DNA of 64,000 nt, taken from Hypomyces perniciosus (taxonomy: Eukaryota > Ascomycota > Sordariomycetes > Hypocreales > Hypocreaceae). Each line of letters opens with the position of its first letter. Within the stretch, counting starts at the first letter, position 1. The notes under the pieces are model-generated. The model was not told the DNA's origin. It saw only the letters and a program-made list of their open reading frames with translations, and did not search any database. Positions 1-12,145 of the stretch are shown one piece after another. The DNA is taken from assembly GCA_008477525.1 (NCBI GenBank), contig SPDT01000001.1, positions 2,914,001 through 2,978,000 of the forward strand, in the 5' to 3' direction. The translations under genes and the position numbers were made by a program.

Positions 1-206
1 CTTCACATGGAAGCAAAGCCAGGCGCAAAAAAGACCACTACCATCTCCTAGCATTGGGAGACGGGACACCTACGAACGAACTGATTTTGCAGCTGGCTGC
101 AGAGCGAAACAACGACGTCTTTCTCAGGGATCTGCGTTTGCACGAAGCGTGGTAGCGGCGTCGTCCGCTCTCTCTCTGTCCCACGCAGCATTCCAGGACG
201 ACAAAA

Positions 207-3200
207 ATGCCCCATCACGAAAGAGACAGCTCTCGGGATGAAGAGCGATATCTGAAACATCAACATTCTGCATCTTCTGACCAAGGCATTCGAGCATTGA
301 TTCCAATGTGAGTACCGCTCCTTTCTGTCTGCATCCTCGTGTCGTTCTGGCGTTGATTAACTGGAAGTAGGTGGGACAGCTCAGATCCCGAGCGCGCTCC
401 GCCTCCATTGCCTCTGAATCCACAGTCCCCAAGCTTGGGCTCGCGAGCAGGCACATCGAGCATCATCCAGTCCGCCCATGCGGCGCTTAGTGAGCGTGTC
501 CGTGAAAGCAACTATGTCCCGACAATGGCCAAACGTATGACCGAAACTTCGCCTGAGAGACCCGCCGCCAAGGGCGGATCGCATCGCCGACTGCAATCGA
601 TGCAGCCTGGCACCGTTCGAGACCTTAGCTTGATGATCGAAAGCGCCTCGAGTCCCACTGGTTCGCCCACGAAGTCTACCGAGAGGCTTGTTCGACCTTC
701 AACACCAACCATGGCCAGAGACAACCCCTTTGACTCCCACATCTATAACAACAGGGAGATGAACCACTCAACAGCATCGCTGGCGAGCAGCCTTACCCCA
801 ATTGTTCGACCTACAGCAGTTCGCCGACCCGGGCCCCAAAGCATCCTGGGGGAGAACACTCCGCCTCAGTCATCAACCATGCTGGCACTCCAGAACATGC
901 CGGCTGGATTGACGCCCAAGGACATCGATCCCCCGCTCTCCAATATCACCAATGGCTCTAAAGCATCTACTCTCGAGCATCTTTCCAACCAAATTCTGGG
1001 TCTAACCAATATTGCAACTTCGCTTCAGAAGGAAATGTCAGCCCTCAGCCGACGAAGCAGAGACAACGCCACCGATCTGCTAAGCCTAAAGGAGGCGACA
1101 AATACTAGAGATGAAGACATTCGAAAGAGCCTCAGGGATCTCCTGGGGAATCTCAATGATCAGTCAGCGAGACTTACGTCGAGAGACCCATACGGCGGCT
1201 ATTACCTTGACAACAAGCCGCATTGTACGTCTCCCACCAGCGGACGAACCTATCAAATCCCCCGAATCGCCTCTCCAAAGAGCTTTGCCGAGTCCATTGA
1301 TCGAGCATCCATCAGCACCCCGTCACTGGTGGGCGGTGAGAATTCAGCTTCTGCTTCAATTGTGCTTTTGGAGAAGATCCTTCGCGGCCTGGGTACTCGC
1401 GATGGCCAGGACTCTCTCGTCAATCAGCTCACAGAGCTATCTGATAGACTTGCGGGCATGGCAACGGCCTCCAAGGTGGACGAACTTGTCGATTATGTTC
1501 GTTCCCAATCCGAGACCGCTCTTGTTCCCATCGGTGACAATTCGGCTTTCCTTCCAGGGCGCTCTAGAAGATTGAGCATCGACCAAGAGTCCACCACGGA
1601 TATTGGCCCAACTAGCCCGATGGCCCAGCGTCTACTGAATGCTGAGAGGAGCAGGTCATCAACGCCTCAAGGCAAGGGCGTAAATATCTTAAACGATGAT
1701 GTTCTGAACATTATTCGATCCGTCAAGGATAGCGTCGCACAAAGCGGCGGCCTGACAGCTGAGGTTAAGGCTCTTGTTCGCGAACTCCGTGGCGAAGTTC
1801 TGGGCATGGGCCGCGAACTTGGCAAGAGGCTTGAGAATATAGGCCGAAGGCATGTCGATGATACTGAGTCACCCTCATCCGCCAGCAAGGATGATGTGTC
1901 CCGAGTGATTGATGAGGGCCTCGAGCAAATGAAGGAACAGCTCAATCACGTCCTCAGGGAGCACCGCCGCCAATCTGCGGCATCAGCTTCTTCGCAGAAG
2001 ACTGTCATTGACTACCAAGAGATCTACAATGCCCTACGAAACGCACTTAAAGATAACGAAGCTGCGAACGGCACACCGGATCTAAGCAGAGATGACGTCA
2101 TTGAAGCCGTCCGAGAGGCATGGGAGGCCTACAAACCCGAAATCGAGGTCCAACAAATTGGACTGGAGCGTGATGAGGTCTTGGATTGTTTGAGGCAGGG
2201 CCTACAAGACTATGAAACTCGCAATCAGTTACCTCCAGCGGCTACGAGAGACGAGGTGTTTACAGCTGTTGTCGAAGGCCTGAAGCACTACGTACCTCCT
2301 CAAGTGGATACGCCGGCCTCCCTTTCACGAGATGAGATTATTGAGGCTGTACGGGAGTGCCTAGAAGAGTTCGAATTCCCTGTCGCCCAATCTGCCCTCG
2401 GCAATGAGTTGACTAGGGAGGACATGCTTCACGCGATCAAGGAAGGATTTCATGAGTTGGACTTACCCAGAAGCGATGCCCTTGTTCCTATTCAAAGGAA
2501 TGACGAGATCATTGCCAAGCTGCATGAGTTGATGGAGTACATCAGGCTGGAGTTCAAAGTTGTTTCCGAAGAGTTTAGAGCTATTTCCGAGGAGTCCAAA
2601 GGACGAGATACCGAGCAGGTCCTGTATACTACCAAGAATGGGTTTGAGACTCTTCGTGGTACCATTGAGGGCTATTTTGACCGCGCTGCTGGTACTGCTG
2701 GCCAGGAAGAGTTTTTGGAGAATCTTTCCAAGACGATGGAGGACTTCAAGGAAGAAGTTGCCAATCTTTTGTCTCAGGCCGATGCGACCTCTCGTACAGA
2801 ACTTCGGACCGAGCTGGAGGGACTGAGGGACATAGTCAATTCTTCCATGGTCCCTGCTCCTCCTCCAATACAAGCCAATAACGAAGATATTCTTGAGGCG
2901 CTACGGAGTGGCTTGAACACTATTCGAACAGAAATCCTTCGCCCACGAGCCGAAATTATTGAGGCCTTGAACGATGGTTTCAATGATCTCCGGACTGGCA
3001 TTGATAGAGTGACCAACAAGCCGACCGATCTCACTGCCAATGACGAGATTCTTGATGCGCTCCGGACTGGCTTGGCTGATGTGAAGTCAGATATTGAAAC
3101 TATTCGAGATTCAAGCAACGACCGGGCTGTCGCCTTGCGTAACATTGGTAGCGATGACATGGATCCTAGCACTGCCATCGTACCAGCAAACGCACTTCAG

Positions 3201-5909
3201 CATGATCACATCAAGACTCTCGAGGTCCTCATCACCCAGCTCCGACATAAGGTTGAGACGATTGAGCCGAATACAGATGCGGAACGCGTTCACAAGTCAG
3301 ACCTGTCTCACTTGGAAGAAATGCTCCGCAATGTTCAGCAAAGTGTCGATAAACTTAATGCTCGAGAGGTTCCAGCAGTCCCAGTTTTGGTGCCAGCACC
3401 AAAAGTGGAACCAGCTGCAGAGGAAGCGAAGGAGGCTGAAGAGGGGGATAAGGAAGAGGAGGAACAAGTACTCAGGAACATTGCTCCTACTGAAAGCGGA
3501 GACATCCCTAGTCGAGAGGATGTCGAGGCCATCGAGACAATTCTACGAAACACCAAGTCACGCATCGACGACTTCATTGATGGTGATCAGGCTGTTCGAA
3601 AAGAACATATTGACACCGTTGAAACACTCATTCTCGAGACACGCGAGACAATGAGATCCCTTGATTCCCGGATGGAAGCCATCCCTGGCCTTTCTCAGAA
3701 GGAAGATGTCTCTAACTTGGCGTCCATCATGACTCAACTTGCCACAGGCATGCAAGAGATGAAGGAGCGGGCCGAGAAGGAGGCCGAAAGCCCTGAAAAG
3801 GTCAGCAAGGCACATGTCGATGCTGTTGAGGCGGTTGTTCTTGAAATCAAGACTGCCATGGAAGGTTTAACTGCCATGGACTTCGCCATCATTTCTACCA
3901 AGGATGACTTGGGCAAACTGGAGACAATGGTCAAGGAGACCAAGGAGACTCTGGATAGTTACAACGACGCCTCATCAAAAGCTCTTGTCGACCGCCAGAC
4001 AGACATTGTTGGCGTTGGTGAGCGTGTTGATGAGATGAAGACATTCCTTGAGACATTCCAGGTCGGAATCGTGGGCAAGCTGGCGGATGGCTCGACTAGC
4101 ATGGAGGCCGTTAGCAAGCTACTTGAGACTTTGGGCGAGAAGATTGACAAGAACGAAAACGTCGGTCAAGATCTCAAGGACATGTTCGATCTCATGAAGA
4201 GCGAGTTTGAAATCTCCAAGGAGGCGATTGGTGGCTCCAGAATCGAATCGAATGAGAAGCTTGAGGAAGCTACTGCGACCATCCGCACCAAGATCGATGA
4301 AAAGGTTAACGAACTGATGACCAAGTACGACGCCTTCGAGAAGTCGCTGGATGAAAAGTCTCAGGCCGCTGAAGCTCGCGCCGTTGTGACCGAGACGGCC
4401 GTCGCCGACACCAAAGCATTGGCTGATGAGCTGAAGATTCTGATTGATACCTTGGGATCTGCTGTCACGAGCTCACTTGAGACGATGGAGGAGGCATCCA
4501 AGACTGTCTTCACCAAGGTCGAGGAAATGTCCACTCGTTCAGAGGAGACCCATGCAGAGGGCAAGACGGAGCATCAGCAGACCCGAGACCAAATCAAGGA
4601 GACACTCACCAAGGTCGAGGGGCTGCAAGGTGAAGTTCACGAGTTCCAACCTCAGATTCTGGACACAGTGAAGAGCCTTCTTCAACTCGCTGGCGACCAC
4701 TTCGAGCATTCCAAGGGTATCCAGGACAAAATCGTTGAGGTCTTTCCTACTCAGGAAACGTTCCAGGCCTTGCTACCACCTCCGCCTGAGAAGTACGACG
4801 ACTCTGAGATTCGTTCCAAGCTCGACGTACTGGTCGAAGGAAAATATGATGATGGCGCAGTGCACGAGAAGCTGGACAAGATTGTTGAGCACAATGGCAT
4901 CGCAGCCCAGGCCTTTACTCAACTCGAGAGTCTCGACAAGGTGCACCAATCAGTCGTCAAGACGGCTGCTGACTTGGCCGACTTCATTGCGAAACAGACG
5001 CAGCGCATTGAGGATGAGCATGACGATCGCGAGAAGACTCTCCAAGAAATGACCATTTCACTTGAGCGGACGATGACGGAGAAGGAGCATGCCGAAACCT
5101 CCGTCCTCAATTTGAAGGAGGAAGAAGAGCGGCTTCGGAACAGCATCCTCACTTTGCGAGGCGAGCAGGAGAGTCTGATCAAGCAAAAGACCAGACTCAC
5201 TGGCGACGTGTCTGCTCTCGAAACCGCTTTACGCCTGCGCAAGGAGGAGCTTCATGAGATGGAGCACCGTGCCGAGGGTCTGGAGCGAAGGATATTCAAC
5301 GGTGTCATGGACCATTCCCGGGTGCTCCTCTTTGGCAAGTCTGCCAAGAGTGGTCCCGACGCGATGAATCGCAAGCGGGTTAAGAAGCCTGCAGGTGATG
5401 AGGTCAAGTCGTCTCCTCGGGCCATGGCCATGGCCCTCTCAGCGAAGCGTGCCTCTCTATCGTCAGCCCAGAACGGAGCTGCGAGGCGTATTGCGTCTCT
5501 CAGCCAGATGAACAACAATGTGGCGTCAAGCACTGTTAAGAGAAGCCAGAGCGTAAAGACGAATGGAAGCAGCAGCAGCGCCCACCGCAAGCGCAGCTGG
5601 GGAGGTGTCCTACAAGGGTCCAGCTTCGGTGACGAAGACAAGGAGAACCTTAGCGTTGGAGAGACGGTGGAGGAGCTTGAGGAGGGCGAGACGGGAGCTG
5701 TGACAGAGAACTCCCTCGTCCATGAGGATCCAATCGATGACTCCGATTACGATGATGATATTGATGATGCCCGAAGTGACGGAACACTACGGCGGGCAAG
5801 TAGGGGCTCGACAGTGATTACCACTGATGAGGCAGAGTCCGCATATGATGAGACAGGGAGCGATGCTGAGGACGAAGACGAATTTCAGGCTGTCGTGGTA
5901 CACGGATAA
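207..5909 (+). CDS. Large coiled-coil protein with ~40-residue helical repeats, function unknown
   Basis: Two exons, 207-307 and 371-5909, give 1,879 residues. The 63-nt intron has a GTGAGT donor and a TAG acceptor. Splicing joins AT to G, and the frame stays open back to the ATG at 207. I do not recognise the family. The first ~250 residues are Ser/Pro-rich and look disordered. Residues ~600-735 hold five related repeats of the form (S/T)RDE(I/V)xxAVxxGLxxY. Three more diverged copies with the core DEILDALRxGL lie at ~870-960. Most of the middle and C-terminal part is Glu/Lys-rich coiled coil, strongest at ~1590-1690. The last ~180 residues are Lys/Arg/Ser-rich and then very acidic. This fits a long rod-like scaffold, for example one tied to the cytoskeleton or to chromosomes, but that role is inference. 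No ATPase head or other catalytic motif is visible. Confidence 0.85.
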
Positions 5910-6348
5910 TAGACAGCTGAGATGCCACAGAGTTGGGGAGCGTTTTATAGGACTTTCATTATGTTGGATTGATGGTTTGGTTTGGGGCGTGGGTTTGCTT
6001 AGGTAGTTTCTGAGTGTCTTTTATTTTTCTCTACCTGTTGTGTAGTAAGTAAGGATAGTTATGAAGAGGCATGATAATCAGTTGATATCAGTTTGTTTGC
6101 TGTTTTTGTATTACCTGTCGATGTCTACGAGTATATGATAGAAGCTTAGGGAGCAGTTAGTGTAATAGTGATAGTGATGATAAACTTGGTGGGGTTCAAG
6201 ATCTATGTAAAACCCCCACCAAGAAACCACCTCGATTAAGCAAGCTGCTTCACCACCTTTACGCGCGCTCTCGCCAACCACGCGCCTCTCCTCAAACAAG
6301 CCTCTCCATAAGCTTGAACAGCAATACTACAGTTGGTGTTCTCCTGCC
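5910..6348. other. Intergenic spacer: 3' end of coiled-coil gene and DAD3 promoter
   Basis: This spacer is T-rich just after the stop codon (likely 3' UTR) and C/T-rich before DAD3. I see no gene or RNA in it. Confidence 0.6.
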
Positions 6349-6682
6349 ATGGACCAAACACCCGGCAACCTCCTCTCCCCGCCGGAGCTCTCGCCCATGG
6401 AGCAAGAAGTCCTAGACGAGTACGAGCGTCTGGCGACGAACATGAAGACTGTACGTTTCAGAGCAACTATGAGGGGGAAAAAGAGGGGATGTTGCTGACA
6501 GAGGGGAATAGTTGGCTACGCTGCTTGACGATCTGGCGTCCAATCCTTCGGTCGAGATATTAGACGGGCTGCGCGAGTTGGAACGGAAGACGAGTTTGGC
6601 ATTTACGCTGTTGAAGGCGAGTGTGTATAGTATCGTGCTGCAGCAGGAGATTGATTGGGGTGGTGGACAGGAGGGTCAATAA
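6349..6682 (+). CDS. DAD3: DASH complex subunit Dad3
   Basis: Two exons, 6349-6450 and 6512-6682, give 90 residues. The 61-nt intron (GTACGT...ATAG) falls between codons. The protein starts MDQTPGNLLSPPELS and carries the Dad3 pattern SPxEQEVLDEYERLATNMKTL, then LDDLASNPSVEILDGLRELERKTSLAFTLLK. Its length suits the family, which is about 90 residues. Dad3 is part of the fungal DASH/Dam1 ring that couples kinetochores to spindle microtubules. The gene converges on the uS5m gene with about 230 bp between stop codons. Recognition rests on the conserved pattern; no alignment was run. Confidence 0.88.
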
Positions 6683-6912
6683 GCAGACAACAAGGGACAG
6701 GCAATGGAATGCAATGTGGTGATGAGAGGAGTTGGACAGGACTCGATGATACCCAGCACGTCAATATCGCAGCTATATGAACAATGGCATGCAATTATGC
6801 TTGATGCAACACATTTCCATCTACATGTACTTGTACAAAGTGGTGTTCATACACACCCATTCTTTTTGCTTTCTTGCTTTCTTTTCTTTTCGTTGCTTTC
6901 ATCGTGATCCGT

Positions 6913-8492
6913 TTAATATACACTTCCTCCATAGTACACCTTGCGCACATCCACCATCTTCTTCCCCCGTCCGATGGCAACCTCCTCCGGGTCGACCTGG
7001 TTCATCAGCGCCTCGTACGCCGCCTTGACCGAGTTCATGGGGTTCTTGGACCGGGGCATACGGGCCGCAATGTCGTGGATGCCCAAGGCGCGGCACATTT
7101 CAAAGATTCGGTGAGGGCAGCGGAGACCAAAGCCTAGGGTTTGCATGTCAGTTTCTCTCCATCGATCCGTCTGTCTCCATTCGTTGTTTTGGGAAACATA
7201 CCTGGGGGACGGGCAAACAGCTCAACGACCGTGCCCGACACCTTGCCCTTGGACTTTCCGTAAATCGTGCGGTTCTCGTAGCGCCGGATAGGCTTCATGT
7301 TGCGAATCGCCAGCAGCTGCGCCGTCTCCGACGCCAGGCCGGCCTCGGTGGACTTTGCGATGCCGAGACCTAGGCGGCCGTTGCCGTTGCCCGCGATGGC
7401 GACGACGGAGGTGCTGCGCACTTTGCCCAGACGTGTCTGGTTGCTAACCCACCGCGTGACGAGCACCTTTCGGTAGATGGACTGGATGTCCCGCAGGCTC
7501 ATGCCCGTGAGGCGCTTGATCTCCTGGTAGCGACCGTCGTCGTCCTGGCCTTCGTCTTCGGGGTCGGCAGCGGATTTATAGAGACCCTCGACGCCGGGGA
7601 CCTTGCCCAGCTCAGGGGCTTCGGCAGAGTGCAGTCGACTGGAGCCGGCAGGGCCATCCTCAATCAGTTCCAGGTTCGAGGGCTCTACCTCGCTCGGGTC
7701 AGGTGTATCGGCCAGTTTGTCGAGCTCCTTCTTCCATTCCGCATCGATGGCCTCGTCAAGCTTCATAGCCTGCGCTCGTGTGATGAACTCAGGGCCCGAA
7801 GCATTAGCATCCGGCTCCGCTCCGTCCTCCTGCACCAGGTACTTCTTCAGCAATTCGGGATCATTCTCCAAGTCTTGGAGCTCGTCTTGCGTCAGGTCTA
7901 TCAGCTCCTCCCCGTTGCTCTCCTTCACCCTCCGCAAGGCCCGGGCCATGGCGCGCGTGAGCTGATCACTCGTCTTTTTATCCGTGAGAGCAGCCATCTT
8001 CGATCCATAGTTATCAACCCAATCACCTGGATTCAACCACTGGGGCTCCCTCGGCGTGCCTTCGATCTCAGGCTTGACATCATATCTGGGATCCAGCACC
8101 GTATAATCTTCGATATACTGCGGCCGATACGGATCATCTCGTAACCGACCCTGGATGATCAAATCCTCCGGGTTGACAGCCTGCTCACCCGCTTGCAGCG
8201 CTTCCAGCTGCTCGGGCGTGTACTTGCGCCCCAGGGCCTCATGCTCCTCCTTGGTGTACTCGGGGAACTTGTTCTGGCGATACTTGTTCAGGTTGGCCTG
8301 GTCCAGCAGCCCCAACTCCTCGGCCTTGACATTTCGAAAGCGCGATCGCCGCTTCGAGCGGGGTACTGAGCTGTGGAATTGGTGCTGCTGCTGCTGCTGC
8401 TGCTGTTGGCACGCTGGCAGTGCGATTGTCGCAGTCCGAGTCGAGGCGACGCACTTGCCCAGGAGGCTGCGCGCCGGGCGTGCGACGCTCAT
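6913..8492 (-). CDS. MRPS5: Mitochondrial small-subunit ribosomal protein uS5m
   Basis: Two exons read right to left, 8492-7202 and 7133-6913, give 503 residues. The intron (GTATGT...CTAG) splits a Gly codon and joins FARPPG to FGLRCPHR. The C-terminal third (about residues 320-503) is an S5 domain: SLRDIQSIYRKVLVTRWVS, then a glycine-rich loop AIAGNGNGRLGLGIAKS, and after splicing the S5 C-terminal fold with PRSKNPMNSVKAAYEAL. The N-terminus is a likely mitochondrial presequence (Arg/Ser/Ala-rich) interrupted by a run of eight Gln encoded by CAG repeats. The ~270-residue charged extension between presequence and S5 core is typical of fungal mitoribosomal proteins. The family sits in the mitoribosome small subunit near the mRNA entry and decoding region. 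Confidence 0.93.
8382..8407 (-). repeat. CAG/CTG trinucleotide tract encoding poly-Gln in uS5m
   Basis: About eight consecutive GCT/CTG units on the + strand read as eight Gln codons on the - strand, just after the uS5m presequence. The count is from the sequence; length variation between isolates is likely but unproven. Confidence 0.85.
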
Positions 8493-9275
8493 TGCCGCAG
8501 GTCAAAATTGAATTCCCGTAGAGGGCGGGGGGATTGGATTGGGGCGGGTTCGAGCTCCCCTCGTCGGCGTTTCGTGGCTCTCTCTCACACGAGCTCTCGA
8601 GATTTTTCTGATATCCTACCCCAATTGAGAACAAGCCACTGGCCTGAGGATGAATCAGCAAGTGGCAAGCCACAGTCCCGAGCCACAGCTAAAGACAGAG
8701 TCACGTCACGTGCATTATCACGAAAGATACGTACCTTGATGCCGAGACGGCTGCTCCACCACGGCGGTTATATCCCTTGGCGATATCCTAATAATAGACT
8801 CATATTCGGATCTCTCTGCAAATAATCCTCCGTACGCGTTCCTCTTGTCTGTGCTGAATATACTTTCGTTTCCCCCTCTCACACTCTCTCTTCGTTATCG
8901 TTTCTCTGCTACTATTAGTGATATTGCTTTAAAAGTGATATCAAATTCTTGTTTCGATGCTCCAGCGGCCCCTGATTCGTCGCCAGCAATCAATCAATCA
9001 ATCAATCAATCAGACAACTCTCGCCATTGTGAAACGTCTCAGGAGACTCGGCGCTGCACCATCTCAGTTTCGGATTCTACACCCAAAACTACAACAACAC
9101 TCTGTTCTCCTCGTTCTTCTGTCCTTTCTCATTCTACAAACAATTATTCATCCATTCATTCATTCGCTCATTCATTCGTTCTTACAAGACCCACGCACAC
9201 AGAGATACCCCATTTCCTTCTTAATCTCCTCCTACCTTCTCCCTCGTATAGTTCACATTCACACATTCGCTCACA
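8493..9275. promoter_or_regulatory. Shared divergent promoter region (uS5m / small membrane protein)
   Basis: This is the 783 bp between two divergent start codons. The right half is strongly C/T-rich, which is typical of a long leader of a well-expressed filamentous-fungal gene. It holds an AATC microsatellite and ATTC-rich runs at 9140-9180. No TATA box is clear. Transcription start sites cannot be placed from sequence. Confidence 0.5.
8988..9012. repeat. AATC tetranucleotide microsatellite
   Basis: Six tandem AATC units, in what is probably the leader of the 83-residue membrane protein gene. Confidence 0.85.
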
Positions 9276-9527
9276 ATGGGCCAATTCGACTGGTTCCAGA
9301 AAATCGGCGCCACCAACGAAGCCGTCGCCGTCCTCAACGACCAGCCTTACCTCTTCACCAATCTGCTCGTCGTCATCGTCGCTCTCCTCCTCGAGGTCGG
9401 CCTGCTCGGGTACATCCACTGGGCCACCATGAAGCCCGACCAGAACCCCAAGAAGGGTGGCTGGTTCAAGTTTCTGCCTCACAAGAACAACGACAACAAG
9501 GCGCATCGTGCTGGAGAGAGGAGTTGA
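9276..9527 (+). CDS. Small single-span membrane protein, unknown function
   Basis: This is an uninterrupted 83-codon ORF whose start (ACAATGG) has a good context. The protein begins MGQFDWFQKIGATNEAV. It has one strong membrane segment at about residues 26-49 (LFTNLLVVIVALLLEVGLLG and following). It ends with a Lys/Arg/Asn-rich tail of about 30 residues. There is no signal-peptide cleavage pattern, so a tail-anchored or N-out single-span protein is likely. The long pyrimidine-rich leader argues for a real, expressed gene. I do not recognise the family. The coding region is GC-rich and C-biased at third positions, unlike the surrounding spacer. Confidence 0.72.
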   Translation: MGQFDWFQKIGATNEAVAVLNDQPYLFTNLLVVIVALLLEVGLLGYIHWATMKPDQNPKKGGWFKFLPHKNNDNKAHRAGERS

Positions 9528-9825
9528 GTTTTGGCCCTTGGGGACTTGGAAAAGAACATTCATGGCGTCCATCATGAGTACGAAAAACGAAAGGAAAAAC
9601 GACAAAGTTCCATATTCGAATACCATCACCAGCTGGGCTTGATGCCCCAATTTCATCTCACGATTATCGCTGGGAGGTATTGTGAAGATCGGCTGCACTG
9701 GTGCAGCTGCTCGGAGTTGAGGAGTACCTTTAATGCTCCAAGGGACCGACATGTTCGACCATGGGTTGTACATTTACGAAGCGTTGGATTTTAGCCTTCA
9801 TAGATTCTTCATTCACTGACTGTCG

Positions 9826-11586
9826 TCATAAACCCGTTGCTACCCTTCCCCAAGAGTCTTGGAACATTGCCGTCTCACATGAAGTCAAATGCTCTCCAAC
9901 AGATTTCTCCGGACATAGCCACTCATCAAAGGTTGAAAATGATACCGGGTCTGATGCTGGTACATCCCCCATTTGAACGGTCTGATTGTATGCAGTGCTA
10001 CTTTGTGAGAACGAGAAACCACACCCTTCCAGACGTTGGCAGCCCCCACTGGAGACCCCTGAGTATGGGCTCTGCTCTGGCCAGGGATGGTATGTGTATT
10101 CATTCGATCCAGGGAGTGTGTCTGACTGAGGCACTAAATCGCTGACGGCGAATGACTGATAATTAGGTGTCAGTTGGTAATTGTATATCTGCAGAGGTAC
10201 TGCTGTCGAAAGTTGCTGAGAATCCATGGCTTCCACGTCCACTTTTTCTTGAGCCTCTGCCGTAACCTCCATATCAGGCGCCGCTTTTGAGGTTTCGTCT
10301 GTCCGATTCTCGATTTCGGGATTTTGCTTGCCGTCTAACACTGCTCGGCTTCTTCGTACAATATCATCTGGAACTTCTCGCCTAGCGGCTGGTTTTTTTT
10401 GGGGGGTCGGCGTCTTGACGGTCGCGAGCAGGACGTCCTATGTACTTCGCTCAATGCCCCTGACGATTCGGCCAGCGTTATTGTCACCATCTCTTTTCCT
10501 CGTCAACGTAGTTCCAAAAGAGGCCACTTTTTGCCTGAGGCCTGGCGACTCTGCATTTATCATCCGGGCAAGCGAGGTTGCTATAACGGGCAACAAACTT
10601 GCTCGATCAGAAACTGTCTGTATTCCTTGTCAGTTTCTATGTGGCAGTCGATCATGATCGAACATGCCTTGAGATATAGGATGTTGAAAACTGCAGGTGC
10701 TAGTCGTACAAGAGCCTGTGATGGATTGCTTTCGTGAATCGTTATCCCCTTATGCTGCTTACCAGTGCCGATCACCAGTATCCTCAAAGCCCCTTCCAGT
10801 AGGCGCCGTACTCGCTCTGTGTGACAAGAGTCTCCGATAATTCTCAATCGCTCTGACTCCTTCCTCTCAGCTTGAATTCGTTCCTCGTCATCCGGGGCCT
10901 CCCAGTTCAAACCGAAGATAAAGTTGTCAATAGCCTTCTGATCTTCAGGGGTCAGACACTTGTAAATGTCATCGTCCGAGGAAGCATTCCTCGTCTCCTT
11001 GTCAGCCACAGATTTCGGTGACCGACACTTTCGCCGCTTATGGTTCCTCGTTTTTGTAGGTGGCAACTCTTGCCTTGCAGAACAGTCAATCGTGCAAGTA
11101 ACCGATCGAAATTCCGCTGTAAACGCATCCACCGGTGCTACTAGAGCTGACGATAAGTCAGGATGCTGAAGAAAGAACGACATCTCCCCTGGTCTCCGCA
11201 TCGGTCGATCATCCCAGTGCTGTATGCGAAGTCCTAGTCGATCCCAAATCTAGATCCTTCGAGTCAGTCAGGAGCAGCATCTTCACAAGCGTCTAGCCCA
11301 CCTCGCATCCTTGAACCCATTCCACGACCTTGGACATCTGATCCTCTTCCCAGACGAGTTCACCCTGAATGGATACAGAGACATTGAGATAACACGACCC
11401 CGTCCGCGCGATCCATAGATGCTTCTCGGTTACAAGCTCGAGAAGTTGGCTGCTCGTCGATGGAACTCTCAAGTCGTCGTCCGAAAATTCAAGCTGTAGC
11501 GATCCTTGGACCTCGAGATCCAAGACCTGCTGCTCGTTGTTGCTGGACAAATGTAGTCTCGGTAAAGCGATGCTCGACGAGGGCAT
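9826..11586 (-). CDS. Hypothetical protein, unknown family (3-exon model)
   Basis: The model is 11586-11302, 11249-10599 and 10437-9826, giving 515 residues. Intron 1 (52 nt, GTGGGC...CTAG) is well supported because it joins WVQGCE to IWDRLGL in frame. Intron 2 (161 nt, GTTTGT...ACATAG) is weaker: it is the simplest way to connect the open frame ending FLIEQ to the last exon. The start is the first ATG in frame; the frame stays open ~84 nt upstream without an ATG, so an extra 5' exon is possible. The middle has a basic, nuclear-localisation-like patch (RNHKRRKCRSPK, about residue 150) and a helical segment near LLEGALRILVIGTG. The C-terminal exon is Ser/Gln/Pro-rich and probably disordered. 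No known domain is recognised. A frameshifted or partly wrong model cannot be excluded. Confidence 0.55.
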
Positions 11587-12145
11587 TGCGCTGAATCGGA
11601 GACGACGGCGGTCTGAGTTGAACGTTCTTCTGGGGCCATACGATATGGTATGCTTGCTGATGTTAGGCAAAACAACATTTCGGGAGTCGAGGGGAAATCA
11701 CGACAGTTTGAAAAGGGGATCAAAATCGAATTTTCCTTAATCATCGCACTGCATAGATGTGCAAATCGGTTATCGCTAATCATTGACAACTGGCAACCAC
11801 TCCATCAAAGGAAATCGCACTCCTGAGATACCTATATATAAATGGCAGGAGCAACGTCATCCATGCATCCACGTTAATCCAATAAGGGAAAAGAAAGACA
11901 AAAAAACCAACTCGCTTCCTTCCCGCATCATTAAAACCAGTGTTGCCATCTGGTAATATTTGTCTTTCGAAAAGAAAATGGGGGGAAATAGAACAATGAA
12001 GTAATAAGTCTATGCCTTACTGAAATCGCCTTTCGCCCAGCCTCAAAACAAGCAAGAATCTGCTCAACAAAAATCGCTCGCGCAATAAATAAAGCAGTCA
12101 TTTATTCAACCCATATGTTCCTGAAAACTCCTTGCACCCCAGGCT
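11587..12145. other. Spacer between two minus-strand genes
   Basis: It holds the probable promoter of the unknown gene on its left and the 3' end of the RasGEF gene on its right. The AT-rich segment at 11870-12080 is likely 3' UTR. No gene is seen. Confidence 0.55.
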
